Part shown: one piece after another, positions 6,875 to 6,895 of the stretch | Layout of the letters: each line of letters opens with the position of its first letter | How positions within the stretch are numbered: position 1 is the first letter of the stretch | Assembly: GCA_031289625.1 (NCBI GenBank) | Contig: JAITPB010000172.1 | Span: forward strand, 1-6,895 | DNA length: 6,895 bases | Source of the DNA: Clostridiales bacterium | GTDB taxonomy: Bacteria > Bacillota > Clostridia > Lachnospirales > WQUN01 | Direction of reading: 5' to 3' | Program-made: the position numbers and the translations under genes | The notes under the pieces: model-generated | Database searches by the model: none | Told to the model about the DNA's origin: nothing | Seen by the model: the letters and a program-made list of their open reading frames with translations, nothing else

Positions 6875-6895
6875 CGGAATTGTTCCTTGGGGGGG

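Larger units (their letters stand above)
6425..6895. other. gene-free, AT-rich, palindrome-rich tail after polC
   Basis: No reading frame of credible length or start signal is visible on either strand. I counted 143 G+C in the 360 nt from 6481 to 6840, about 40%, clearly below the upstream genes. The stretch holds two strong perfect inverted repeats, weaker nested ones, and a T-rich patch at 6661-6673. No tRNA T-loop motif, CRISPR repeat, transposase fragment or clear intrinsic terminator was found. The window ends in seven consecutive G (6889-6895). It may be a decayed insertion, a small non-autonomous element or the site of a structured RNA; sequence alone does not decide. Confidence 0.7.

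Overview
The window carries the 3' part of a conserved chromosomal operon of a low-G+C-phylum (Firmicutes) bacterium, followed by a short non-coding tail of different character. All three genes lie on the plus strand: a site-2 protease of the RseP/RasP family (5' end cut off by the window), ispG (MEP-pathway isoprenoid synthesis) and polC (Gram-positive type replicative DNA polymerase III alpha). The order rseP-ispG-polC, the presence of a PolC-type polymerase, and protein sequences that resemble clostridial rather than bacillar versions suggest a Clostridia member. The coding DNA is fairly G+C-rich (43/60 G+C in 1921-1980, 33/60 in 3001-3060), so a high-GC clostridial lineage (for example an Oscillospirales-like one) is my guess. 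I cannot name a genus.

Layout: 1-1018 rseP (C-terminal part: PDZ domain, LDG motif, last membrane segments); a 13-nt gap; 1032-2111 ispG; a 4-nt ATGA overlap; 2108-6424 polC, complete at 1438 codons. Tight spacing indicates a single transcript. The genes do not share one pathway. They form the familiar envelope/isoprenoid/replication 'housekeeping' block, in which dxr usually lies just upstream of rseP and rimP-nusA just downstream of polC in Clostridia.

From 6425 to the window end (471 nt) no gene is visible. Composition drops to about 40% G+C (143 of 360 in 6481-6840, counted by hand). The stretch holds two strong perfect inverted repeats: 14-bp arms at 6531-6576, with a further 5-bp inner stem, and 15-bp arms at 6737-6774. 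Weaker repeats and possible folds surround them. Neither hairpin has a T-tract like an intrinsic terminator, so they are more likely mobile-element debris, a small palindromic element or a structured RNA. The expected rimP does not begin within this tail, and the window ends in a run of seven G.

I found no convincing new multi-gene system. The part most worth a second look is the palindrome-rich tail after polC. A smaller oddity is an in-frame 15-bp duplication at the end of ispG whose second copy supplies the polC ribosome-binding site.
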